The notes under the pieces: generated by a model
The model's database searches: none
Told to the model about the DNA's origin: nothing
What the model saw: only the letters and a program-made list of their open reading frames with translations
Program-made: the position numbers and the translations under genes
In this document: positions 23,912-32,898 of the stretch, piece after piece
How positions within the stretch are numbered: the stretch's first letter is position 1
Layout of the letters: each line of letters opens with the position of its first letter
Assembly (NCBI GenBank): GCA_022376465.1
Contig: JACDTU010000006.1
Coordinates: 434,001-498,000 of the forward strand
Reading direction: 5' to 3'
Length of the DNA stretch: 64,000 nt
DNA from: Cubamyces lactineus
Taxonomy: Eukaryota; Basidiomycota; Agaricomycetes; Polyporales; Polyporaceae

Positions 23912-25973
23912 CACCGCATCGCGTAGCGCTTCGAAGGCGGAATTTGCCTCAGGTGTCCACACGAACGGCGCACCCTTGACAGCCTTCGTGGTGAGCCGAT
24001 TCAACGGCAGTGGGGCGTCGGCCAGTCGATCACGGTGTTAAGCTTTTTGGGGTCCATGCGGATACCATCTCGATTGATGAGGTAGCCAACGTATTCGACC
24101 TCGGATTGGTCGAACGCGCACTTCTTCGCGTTAGCGAAGAGGCCAGCCTTCTGGAGACGTTCCAAGACCATGGCCACATGCTTGTCGTGCTCAGCCTGAG
24201 TCCTAGAAAAGATTAGAATGTCGTCAATGTAAACAACACAAACAACGTCGAGGAGGTCGCGTAAAGCGTCTTGAATATAAGCTTGAAATGTTCCTGGGGC
24301 ATTAGTAAGACCAAAAGGCATGACAAGATACTCAAAGAGACCGAGATGCGTGCGAAACGCCGTCTTCCATTCATCCCCTTCGCGAATGCGAATGAGATTG
24401 AAGGCGTTCTTGAGGTCAAGGGTCGTAAAGACCTTACAACCCTGCACGCGGTCGAGGAGATCGTTGACAAGGGGGAGAGGATATCTATTTTTCTTCGTGA
24501 TGGCGTTGAGCCCACGATAGTCGACGCACAGGCGAAGTTCGCCTGTTTTCTTGCGTGCGAAGAGGATCGGGGCACCAGCGGACGAAGAGGATCGTCGAAT
24601 GAACCCCTTGCGGAGGTTCGTCTCGACGTAGTCAAGGACGAGGGCACGCTCTTGTTCGGAGAGGTGATAGAGCGGTCCAAACGGCGGTGATGCGCCGTCT
24701 TCCAGCTCAATCGCGGCATCAAAGCCAGGGCGATGAGGTGGGAGCTGTTCAACCTCGACAGGGGAGAAAACGTTAGCATACTTGCGGTACTTCTCGGGAA
24801 TGTGAGGGTCAGGATCAGGAGGAGGCTGTGGTGGATCGTCGGGTGCAGGGGACGGCGGGGCATCGAGTTGAGCAGAGGCGATGATGTAGCCTCGTGACCC
24901 AACGGGATGATACCGTAAGACAGCTGTCTCCGCATTGCGCGCGAGTTTGCGGAAACGCATTGAGTTGACGAACTTGATGTCGAGGGATGCTGGAGTCGAG
25001 ATGGATTCAGGCTCGGGCTCGGTCCGACCGCAGCCGGGTTGAGCTTCACCGGAGGGTAGCTTGGGTGGCGCACACTCTATTCGACCGAAGCCGAGACGAG
25101 TGCCATCGATAGTGGGGGAGAGTCTGGGCAAAAGGACACTATGAGTACACAAGGAGGTCGCCCCGGCTCGACCGAAGCCGATGTGGGACTCAAGACGAGG
25201 CGCATGCCATGGAAGCACACCCTCTGATAGATAAGAACGCGAGGGGAGAGGCGCTTGATCAGGGCGCCAACAAGAATCGAGGGCTGGATCAGGCAACGAG
25301 TCCTTCGGACTTGTACCAAGACCCAGAGCGGTCGCCGCACACTTCCGTGCTGCTTCAGAAGCGACCTTGAAGGAGGGGAGCTCATCTCCCTCCTGAGCAT
25401 GGACGATGAGATTCTCGCCGCAACACGAGAACGCGAGCTCGCGCCGCACCCAATCCACAGATGGGTTGTGGCGTTCGAGCCAGTCCAGACCAAGAATGAC
25501 TGGGTAGGGGACAGAGACGATGGCAAGCGAAATGTGTTCTGTATGAGTGCGAACGGTTAGCTGAGCAAGGACATCATGTGTAACGAGACCGTCCGCGATT
25601 GGACGATCGTCAACAGCACGGATAGTGATTGGCTCGTCCTTGAGACGACGCGGAAGGCTGTGACGGTTGGCAAAAGACAGAGAAATACATGAACCGGTCG
25701 CGCCGCAGTCGACGAGCGCGAACGTGTGGATAGGTTTTCGATTGGGAAAAGAGAGAGAAATAGAGATAAAGAAATGAGATGCGGAAGACTGAGATGCATG
25801 AACGTGAGAGGAAAGACGAAAAACAGGAGCGGATAAAAGAGGACGAGGAACATACGAGCCGTCGTCGAAGCGTATATGCGACGGCGTAGGAGACGACCCG
25901 GTCGCTTGGGCTGCAGTCCCACGCGATGACGGGTGCTCCTGGACTGCGACGGAGCAACCGCCTAGGCTTTTCC
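23912..25973 (-). pseudogene. pol: Retrotransposon pol, 5' part: protease and reverse transcriptase
   Basis: Read in the -1 frame relative to gag. The aspartic protease core is ALVDCGATGSCIS, with Cys where Ser is usual in D-S-G-A-T. The reverse transcriptase follows, with LCVDYRGLNAITKK, TLDLKNAFNLIRI, MPFGLTNAPGTFQ and the catalytic VYIDDILIFSRT. After VIDWPTP the frame breaks: the normal connection block of about 28-30 residues is missing, and the next recognisable segment (PLNRLTTKAVKGAPFVWTPE) is in another frame. This is a deletion that is not a multiple of three, so the polyprotein would terminate early here even without the nested insert. Confidence 0.9.
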
Positions 25974-27236
25974 CGCAGAGCGGGACGCCGGAGCGGCAGG
26001 ATTTTTCTTCGGGCAGTTCTTGAACGAGTGGCTGCCCTCGCCGCAATAGAAACAGAGGTTATTCTTGCGGCGACGTTCCTTCTCGGCCTCAGAGAGCGGT
26101 CCGCGTGGACGCGACTGACGGGTAGCGTCGACATCCATGGGAACGACACCCGAAATGGCCGAAGTCGACGTCGAGGTCGTGGCGGGGGTGGGGTTGATCT
26201 GGCGTGTGTCGCGCGTGGAGTCGTTGTGGTCGCGAGCCTGGCTTGAAGATTGTGAATGTGGCGACTTTGAGGACTGGCCGGACTTGTTGCCTCCACGACG
26301 CTTCAGCTCTTGTTCGATCTCGTAAAGATTGTCATCTATAGAGATGACGATCGGGATCCAGAGCTCGAGCGTCGATTCGCGCTGGCCACGGAGAGCCAAC
26401 GCACGGAGGAGATCGGGCTTGAGGCCTCGGTTGAACTGCGTAAGCTTGGTTTCTTCGGTCCAGTCGAGGTAGGCCAAGTACTCGAGGAATTGATTTGCGT
26501 AGGATGCAGCGGAGCCGGTCTGACGCAATGCCTCGATCTTGGTGAGATACTTGGCGGCTAGATCTGTGGTCTGGAAACGCTTGACAAACTCGCGCACGAA
26601 GGCGTCATAATTGGTTAGTAATTTAGGTTGGTTATGGCACACGGCGTTATACCATGACAACGCAGCACCGCTCTTCAGGTAGAGCGAGAAATAGAGGGTC
26701 TTATCCTTGTCGTTAGAGAACCCTCCACGCTGGAGCTGGATACACGCCTGAACCTCCCGTAGGAATGGTTCGACGTCATCGGCCTTGCCCGAGAACATGT
26801 GAGGTTCTCGGACCTTCACAGTTGCCGGACGCGCAGACCCCTGAGCCTGATCACTAGTGGCAGGGGACGCCGACGAGAGCTTTTGGAACGCACTCGCAGC
26901 GTTGTCCGCAACACGGCGCGTGAGCTCAGCCGAGTCGCGAGAGGTCTGGAAGAATTGGTCGTGCAGTCTTCGCAAGAGCTCAGACTGCTGACCGAGGACA
27001 GTGCGCGTCTGCGCGGCATCTTGACTGAGAAACACAACAGATCTGACTAACTCACGCATGATGTCTGCCTCTGAGAGCGTAGTTTCCGGAGCCTGAGTAG
27101 GCTGCTGAGGCGAACCTGGCCCATCCGGTGGAGGTACGCCAGGTTGAGGGATGGGCTGCTGAGCATTGCCGGTGGGCAAGTTAGGGGGGTTGTTAGAAGC
27201 CCACTCCGCAGGTCCTCCAGGGAAATCAAGATCCAT
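25962..27236 (-). CDS. gag: Retrotransposon Gag with zinc knuckle
   Basis: A 424-residue frame from MDLDFPGGPAEW. The central part matches Ty3-type gag capsid: KVREPHMFSGKADDVEPFL, YFSLYLKSGAALSWYN and a helical region up to FNRGLKPDLLRALA. A basic, Ser/Gln-rich linker precedes a CCHC zinc knuckle, CFYCGEGSHSFKNC, for RNA binding. The frame also continues upstream into the LTR from an ATG at 27488, but that part lies in untranslated R/U5 sequence, so the start at 27236 is preferred. The stop at 25962 lies two codons after a slippery heptamer that joins it to pol. Confidence 0.92.
   Translation of the reverse strand: MDLDFPGGPAEWASNNPPNLPTGNAQQPIPQPGVPPPDGPGSPQQPTQAPETTLSEADIMRELVRSVVFLSQDAAQTRTVLGQQSELLRRLHDQFFQTSRDSAELTRRVADNAASAFQKLSSASPATSDQAQGSARPATVKVREPHMFSGKADDVEPFLREVQACIQLQRGGFSNDKDKTLYFSLYLKSGAALSWYNAVCHNQPKLLTNYDAFVREFVKRFQTTDLAAKYLTKIEALRQTGSAASYANQFLEYLAYLDWTEETKLTQFNRGLKPDLLRALALRGQRESTLELWIPIVISIDDNLYEIEQELKRRGGNKSGQSSKSPHSQSSSQARDHNDSTRDTRQINPTPATTSTSTSAISGVVPMDVDATRQSRPRGPLSEAEKERRRKNNLCFYCGEGSHSFKNCPKKNPAAPASRSAGKA
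25968..25974 (-). other. Candidate -1 frameshift heptamer G GGA AAA
   Basis: On the minus strand the gag frame reads GCG GGA AAA GCC TAG. The heptamer GGGAAAA fits X-XXY-YYZ in the zero frame, two codons before the gag stop, and pol is open in exactly the -1 frame from here (GGG AAA AGC). A downstream structure was not assessed. Confidence 0.75.
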
Positions 27237-27274
27237 GGCGAAGCACAAGGGATACCAAACGAAGACTCGTTGGG

Positions 27275-27284
27275 GCGGAATCAA
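27275..27284 (-). promoter_or_regulatory. Candidate self-priming primer-binding site
   Basis: Two bases inside the 5' LTR edge, the minus strand reads TTGATTCCGC, which is the exact reverse complement of GCGGAATCAA found within the LTR itself (27384-27393, minus strand). No TGG-starting tRNA 3'-end complement is seen at the LTR edge. This is the arrangement of Tf1/sushi elements, whose RNA 5' end folds back to prime reverse transcription. Confidence 0.55.
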
Positions 27285-27286
27285 AC

Positions 27287-27580
27287 TGTAATGGCGCAAA
27301 GCAAGAATGTTGAGGCGGCACGAGAGTCCGAGACGAAGCGAAGCGAGCGTGAGAGTGAGAGGCAAGAGGCGCCAGCACGGGCGTTGATTCCGCGAGGTTA
27401 CAGAACGGCACGAACTCGACCTATGTACACTCGGAGCTAGCCAAGAGGAACAAGACGTCATACTCGAACGGTCTGGACAATGAGCCACGCAAGAGACTCC
27501 TAAATACTGGAGGCACGAGAACAGGTCCGTACAAGACGAGTGGCCATGAGACTCGTGTTAGGCGCCTACACGCCGTAACA
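27287..27580 (-). repeat. 5' LTR of the Ty3-type element
   Basis: 294 bp, identical by eye to the copy at 19158-19451. The promoter of the element should lie in it; a TATTTA stretch occurs on the minus strand near 27510. The right edge abuts the TCCGT target duplication. Confidence 0.95.
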
Positions 27581-27661
27581 TCCGTAGCTAGTGAACTTCA
27601 AATAGGGCGGATATGGGGAGCTTATACATCATCAAATTTACTACGGGAATGGGTCGCAAAT

Positions 27662-28516
27662 CTAATAAGATGAGCGGCTTATCTCCAGCACCTCGTCGAA
27701 GTCCTCGAATGTAAATGGGGACCTGAACCATCCAGGTTCTCCAGGGAGCAGATCCTTGAGCCACTCGTACTGGGTTTGGTACGGCCTTTCTTCGCAGTAC
27801 ATGTGCCAGTACAACGTGTGGCAGATCTGCAAGATCTGAAACCTGGGAATCTCTGGCGGTAGATGCCTTTCTGCCCACTGCGGTGCGTCCGGATGGACCG
27901 CGGAGGTGAGGAAGATGCAACAATCCGCTCTCAATGAGAGCTGCGTGAGGCCGTTGATAATCCCATCGTTCACGGTGCACACTCCCACGATTTCCGAGAA
28001 AATCTCGAGCCATTCCTCCGTGATTGGCCACCCGAACACGTACGGCTGCCTTGCGGTGCGGACAGTGGCAGGCAGTTGTGGGAATTCCGGGTATATCTTG
28101 TTGCCCGGAGCTGGACCAGGGTTCTCGCTCAGAAAGCTTCGAACCTGCGCGAGGTCGTAGATGAGAATACATGCACGACGGGTAGAATGAGTACTTGCAC
28201 CCACCCTTTCTCGCTCGATTTTCATAGACAGCTGTAAGATTGGCTTGATCGGTTCCATGAGCTCTTCTTCCGAACTGACAGTACGCTGTGGTTCGGCAAC
28301 CAGATGGTCGCGGAGACATTCGGGACGTCTGACCCACTGGTACAAGATCTCCTGGTCGCTCACGCCATCCACGTGCCATTGATCCCGTATATCCTTCGCG
28401 TTCTTCCGGAGCTCATCCATGGCTTGGGGCTGGTTTCTGAAGTATTGTCGGTACTTCTTGGGAAAGTATGCGAGGACTTTTTATACGTAGAGATCGGGGT
28501 CGTGTTCGATAGACAT
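27662..28516 (-). CDS. Agaricomycete hypothetical protein, possibly broken near its start
   Basis: From the ATG at 28420 an open frame of 252 residues runs to 27662 (MDELRKNAKD to EISRSSY). No known domain is recognised. It has acidic and aromatic segments (WPITEEWLEIF, LTSAVHPDAPQW, YEWLKDLLPGEPGWF) suggesting a folded globular protein. In the same frame, coding-like sequence continues upstream through YFPKKYRQYFRNQPQA and back to an ATG at 28516 in a good context (ACAACAATG), but codon 12 of that longer version is TAA (28481-28483). No ordinary intron removes it without a new frameshift. Either translation starts at 28420 or the gene has suffered a nonsense mutation. A decayed relative lies directly upstream. 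Confidence 0.6.
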
Positions 28517-28693
28517 TGTTGTGTGGATGCAGAGACTTCGCGGCGACGGGGAAGCTGGGTCAACTGCGAATCTGGGATAGTGGTAGTACTGTCGTGCTGG
28601 AAGGGTGTGCTTGCCGACGGCCGTGGGCGTATTTATATGAATGCATCGGAATTGATTCCCGCGAGAACACGTGTGATGTACTGATGCTCACCT

Positions 28694-29150
28694 TCAGTCA
28701 GTTCGTGACAAGCATATATCAATCCCCAGTAAAATACCCTGAGAATCGACTATGCGTATAAATACACCTGGGTCCACCTCCAGACACTTGTAGGCCTCAT
28801 ACTTGAATAAGGATCGAAACCACCAAGGCTCACCGGTACGTGCAGTACCAATCTCAGCCACTCGAACCGAGTCTCCGTTGACCTGTTTATATTACTCGGT
28901 CAGGGAGATTATCGCAGATGCGCAGTGTCCTGAACATCGGACTTTTTGTAGAATGCCCACCGATCCCCAGTCGGGCGCGTCGGGGAGCAAGACATGGTCT
29001 ATCACGACGTGCCAGTAGGAGCCCATCTTCTTGCACGAGGTGTTGGCGTTCTCGCAGCAGCGATTTAAGTGAACGACTCACTGCAAGACGCCACCTCAGA
29101 TTCGGGAATGCAGGCGGGGTTTCTGGCCCATTCGCAAAGCATACATATGC
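28694..29150 (-). pseudogene. Decayed tandem paralogue of the neighbouring hypothetical gene
   Basis: In shifting minus-strand frames the sequence repeats features of the gene ending at 27662: LLPDAPDW for VHPDAPQW, TRFEWLRLVL for TQYEWLKDLL, and GEPWWFRSLFKYEAYKCLEV for GEPGWFRSPFTFEDFDEVLEI. Stops and at least one frameshift interrupt it. No start region can be assigned. It looks like the remains of a tandem duplication. Confidence 0.6.
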
Positions 29151-29812
29151 TCGGACCTAGATATTCGTCCCAAATCCGCTTCGCTTCCGCTCAGCGTTCC
29201 TGGAGTGGTCTCTCTCCCAGCTTCAGCTGTTCCTGCGGATGACCACACAAGACTTTCCAGCACTTCGCGGACGAATAAATCAGGTATGTTCGGTGTTGGA
29301 TATCATAGTCTCTCCAGAGCAGTGGAGAACGGACACAAGGCTGTGTTTGCGTTCAACACCGGTCGAACAATCTGCCTACAAGCGAAAATATAAGCTAAAG
29401 AACGGAGGACTCACTGTTGGATATGTCCCAGGGAGTAGCGCGTTGTTGATGTATGCGTGCTTCTGTCTTTGCACATAAGTCGAACGTCAGCACCACATTC
29501 GAAGGCGCGAGATAGATCTTCATCGTAAATGCATGGTGGCCAGGGGTTGGTCGCACGCAGACCCCTGGCTATCGAAGCGCAGAACAAGTCTTGATCAGTC
29601 TATATAATACATCGAGGGGAGCGCTGCGAGTCGCGGTAAGCTCGAGACTGTGCTAACTCGCAGTCAGAGCAAGAAAGTTCTGCGGGTGCTAGAGCCTTTT
29701 CTCTTCGCCAGTCTGTGCGACTTCTGCTGAACTCGATCCGTCTCCGCCGTCTATCTCAGCATCGGTTTCTATTACGGAGAGAGATTTCAGTACATCTATG
29801 CCGCTTTACGGG
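29151..29812. other. Intergenic with possible pseudogene 5' remains
   Basis: No intact gene. The first 150 bases may contain further decayed sequence of the upstream paralogue. The rest is the permease 3' flank. Confidence 0.4.
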
Positions 29813-31988
29813 TCACGATGACGCACCATCTATTTGTTTGATCGGGCCAGCGAACCACTTCCGCGCACTGATGATCCAGAAACCCATGCAGTACGCGAGA
29901 ACGATCCCGACTGCGACGATAGTGTAGTTGAGTGTCTGCGAGTCGACTGGATTCGCCTGTGGCAGGATGAACGCGATGGAGATGAACGCGATCCATACGC
30001 AGGCTGTCACTGCGACGGGATATGAGAACGGTCCGAGATGGAACGGCCCGCGAACGAAGCGTTTCCTGTATACGACCCGTAGTGCGATAGGTATGGCTGA
30101 AAGCTAGTCAGATATAGGGTCACGACGTGGGATTGAGGCGGAAAAACGGACCGTAGGAAATGTACAAGCCGATCGTGGCTATACTTGTCACCGCTGAGAA
30201 AGCGACAGAACTTCCGAGGCTGGGAAGCGCAAGGATGAAGCTGAGCGTGCAAGCGAGCCATACTGTTCGGACCATCAGACGCGCACAAGTGCATGGAAGA
30301 TGTAGATACTGACCGGTGCGAATCGGCGATTTTGTCCCGCGCGATACCTTATGGAAGAACTTGTGCCCCGGAATGCCCCCGTCGCGCGCGAAGGCGTACA
30401 TCATACGACTGTTCGACGTGAGGGAGAACGTGCCGCAGAAAAACATGGCGCCAATGACGATAACCTGCGCGCGCAGCTGAATGGCGTGCAGTCGGGGAAA
30501 CGAGACGGCGGGGAACGCACCATGAGAACGATAGCGCCTTTCTCACCGACCGTGTCCAGGAAGATCTGGGCGACAGGCTGACCCGTTGGCGAGTTGATGG
30601 TCTTGTCGAGGTCTTGAATGGAGAATAGCAGCCCGAGGATTAAGAACCATCCCAGGATGGCAGACACTCCGATGGCCATGACAATGCCGATTGAGCCCGA
30701 CATCGCTGCGTTGCGCGTCTCTTCAGTCATCTGGCCGTCCACGCATCAGCTCGCATCCTCAACAATGCGCCACGAAAACCTACATGCGCGCTGCCATCAA
30801 AACCTGAAACCGCAGTTAGCATCACTGAGTACTCAATGACCGGGGCATCGCGTTACGAACCGGTCAGAGTGTACTGAGCCATGAGGATGCCGACGACCAC
30901 GACGTACGCCGGGCTCGCGCGTTCGCTCCAGCCGACGCCGTCAACCCCAGTGTTGTCAATGAACTTCTGGAAGACGAAGTGCGCAGATTGATGCGACGGC
31001 GCGGCCGCAAGGACTGCGATAACGACGGCTGTCGTGCCCACGGCGTGCCACCAAATTGAGATATTGTTGATGTACTTGAGCAGGTGGACGCCGAAAGTAT
31101 TGATCAGAGCCTGAGCAACGAGCACACCGGCGTATACACCAATGGTGGTTCGCGGCTCTGGAACGAAGTCGGTTTTGAACGTCGCGAGGGTCGAGATGAA
31201 ATTTGCGCACCCATAGCTGTAGGGTACTGTAAGGACAATTTTCAGTGGAGCAGATTTGAGCATACCCAATGCCTGCAGTCACGGCGACCTGGCCAAGGAG
31301 GTTGAACCATCCAGTTACCCAAGACGCGAAAGCTGCGTTCTGAGGTTCTGAAAGCATAGCTGCCCAGAAATACGGACCGCCGCTCGTAGGATGGGCACTG
31401 CAGACCTCTATATCGTCGTTGAGCAACGCAATCTCGAATGCTTGAGTATAGTTGGACTTACCACCCATGGCGAGTCCGACGAGCATAGTGAAGAAGGCTA
31501 ATCGGGAGTATAAATCCTTGCTCACCCAAAAAAGGCTCACAGGACATACCGACGACCACGAAACCCCACGTCATCACTGCCGGCCCACCCGTGTTCTGTG
31601 GTGCGTCCCCAGTCAGTGCATGTACATCGCAATGATGCGCGTTTGTACCAACCAATCCATACAAGAATAGAGAGGGTATCCCCGTGATTACACTGATGAT
31701 CGAGAATGATACGCCGAAGTTCTATGAACAGGCGATTGTCAGTCACATATGTACGCACGCCGCAAAGGGCACGCGTACTGTTGACTTGCCTGAAGGAGCG
31801 TGAGATCACGTCTGGTATGGGTGTACGGTCAGTCGATTCAGTGTCGTGGCGCTTCAGGCCCATTGACGAACGCACTTGAGTTCTTGCTTATATCCCATGC
31901 GCGCCAACTCTGCTTCATCGTCGGCCACATCGGGCACCGTCTTCGTGTTGACCCGCCCGCCTTTCTCGATGCTAGACACGTCCGTCAT
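29813..31988 (-). CDS. Amino-acid/GABA-type permease (APC superfamily)
   Basis: Twelve exons join in frame. The start is MTDVSSIEKGGRVNT at 31988. Family blocks in order: NFGVSFSIISVITGIPS, NTGGPAVMTWGFVVV, EVCSAHPTSGGPYFWAAML, NLLGQVAVTAGI, FDGSAHMTEETRNA, FCGTFSLTSNSRMMYAFARD and the C-terminal ISARKWFAGPIKQI. These match the Uga4/Hnm1-like ACT branch of APC transporters, with about twelve membrane segments, carrying amino acids, GABA or choline across the plasma or vacuolar membrane; the exact substrate cannot be read. Exon 2 is only 22 bases (31790-31811), and intron 2 (31722-31789) has a GC donor (CAG|GCAAGT). With these joins no stop or frameshift remains. Confidence 0.9.
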
Positions 31989-32898
31989 GCTTCTAGCGTT
32001 GACGACCTAGTGGTTGGTGGTTAAGTCTGAGTCGCCGACGAGAGGAGCCGGCGGAAGGTGGGTGGACTCCAACCGCTATCGCATCGCACCATAGTCATTT
32101 ATACGTAGATAGCACTGGGATTCCGGAACCAAGATAGGGCAACGCCGAGTTCTCAAGCGACCAGGGACGACGATACGCGTGACGCTTCCACGTGAGATGG
32201 GATGAGATGGGCGATACGCCAAGCGGTCCAAGCTTCTGAACGCCTGTGGTTATCGCAGTTTAATTGACTCATCCGTACGATGGCACATACTTTGATCTTG
32301 GCACATACTTACATAGACTAGTCTTGCTTGGAGCATTTTCTGGTATGCCGATGACGAAATTAAAGTGTATGGAAGCGGAGCGTTAGAAATAGTGCGGGCT
32401 TGAAGGGCCAGTGTCAGAGTGCGCATACGGCATGACCGGGCTTCACTGCTTACCTTGATTCAGTCGACTGATATACTCGTGGCGAAGTATTGGTCGACCA
32501 TGGACCAATTTTTCAACAAGTGAATGCGTACAGATGCATCGTAATATGGCTGCGTTGGCCGGCCTGTAGGTCGACCCAATGAGCAATACGAGTGAAAGAT
32601 GCGTACACAGCGGTGGGATTGTCAGTAGCGCGTGCCAAGAACGGTATACAGTAGGTATAAATGTAGACTTTTATAGGATCAAGATCACGGCAAGTGTCCA
32701 TATATTGATTTGCATAGCTTTATTACTTACCTGTCAAGCGCGGCTTCTAACACCGCTGCTCGCTGCATTCATCACTGCACCCTGTCTGAGTCTGCCAACC
32801 TGTCTCTTACTCTCCTTTCTTTCTCACTAAATCCGCTCCTTATTTCTCTACGTTGACCTGGACTCTGCTTCTGGAGTGTTTCGTTCCCTCTTGTCGAC
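31989..32898. other. Divergent intergenic region
   Basis: 910 bp between the permease start and the SH3-TBC gene start. No gene or RNA recognised; promoters of both genes are expected. A pyrimidine-rich stretch lies just before 32899. Confidence 0.5.

Larger units (their letters stand above)
19153..27585 (-). mobile_element. Ty3/gypsy chromovirus (Metaviridae-type LTR retrotransposon) with nested insertion
   Basis: A full-length element on the minus strand. Both ends carry a 294-bp LTR beginning TG and ending CA, and a 5-bp target duplication TCCGT sits at 19153-19157 and 27581-27585. Domain order is gag, protease, reverse transcriptase, RNase H, integrase and a C-terminal chromodomain, which places it among chromoviruses (Tf1/sushi-like). 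A polypurine tract (GAGGAGGAGATAG, minus strand, 19452-19464) precedes the 3' LTR. By eye the LTRs are identical, pointing to recent insertion, yet pol is interrupted by a deletion near 24020 and by a 2005-bp insertion at 21907-23911. Without that insertion the element would be about 6.4 kb. Confidence 0.95.
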
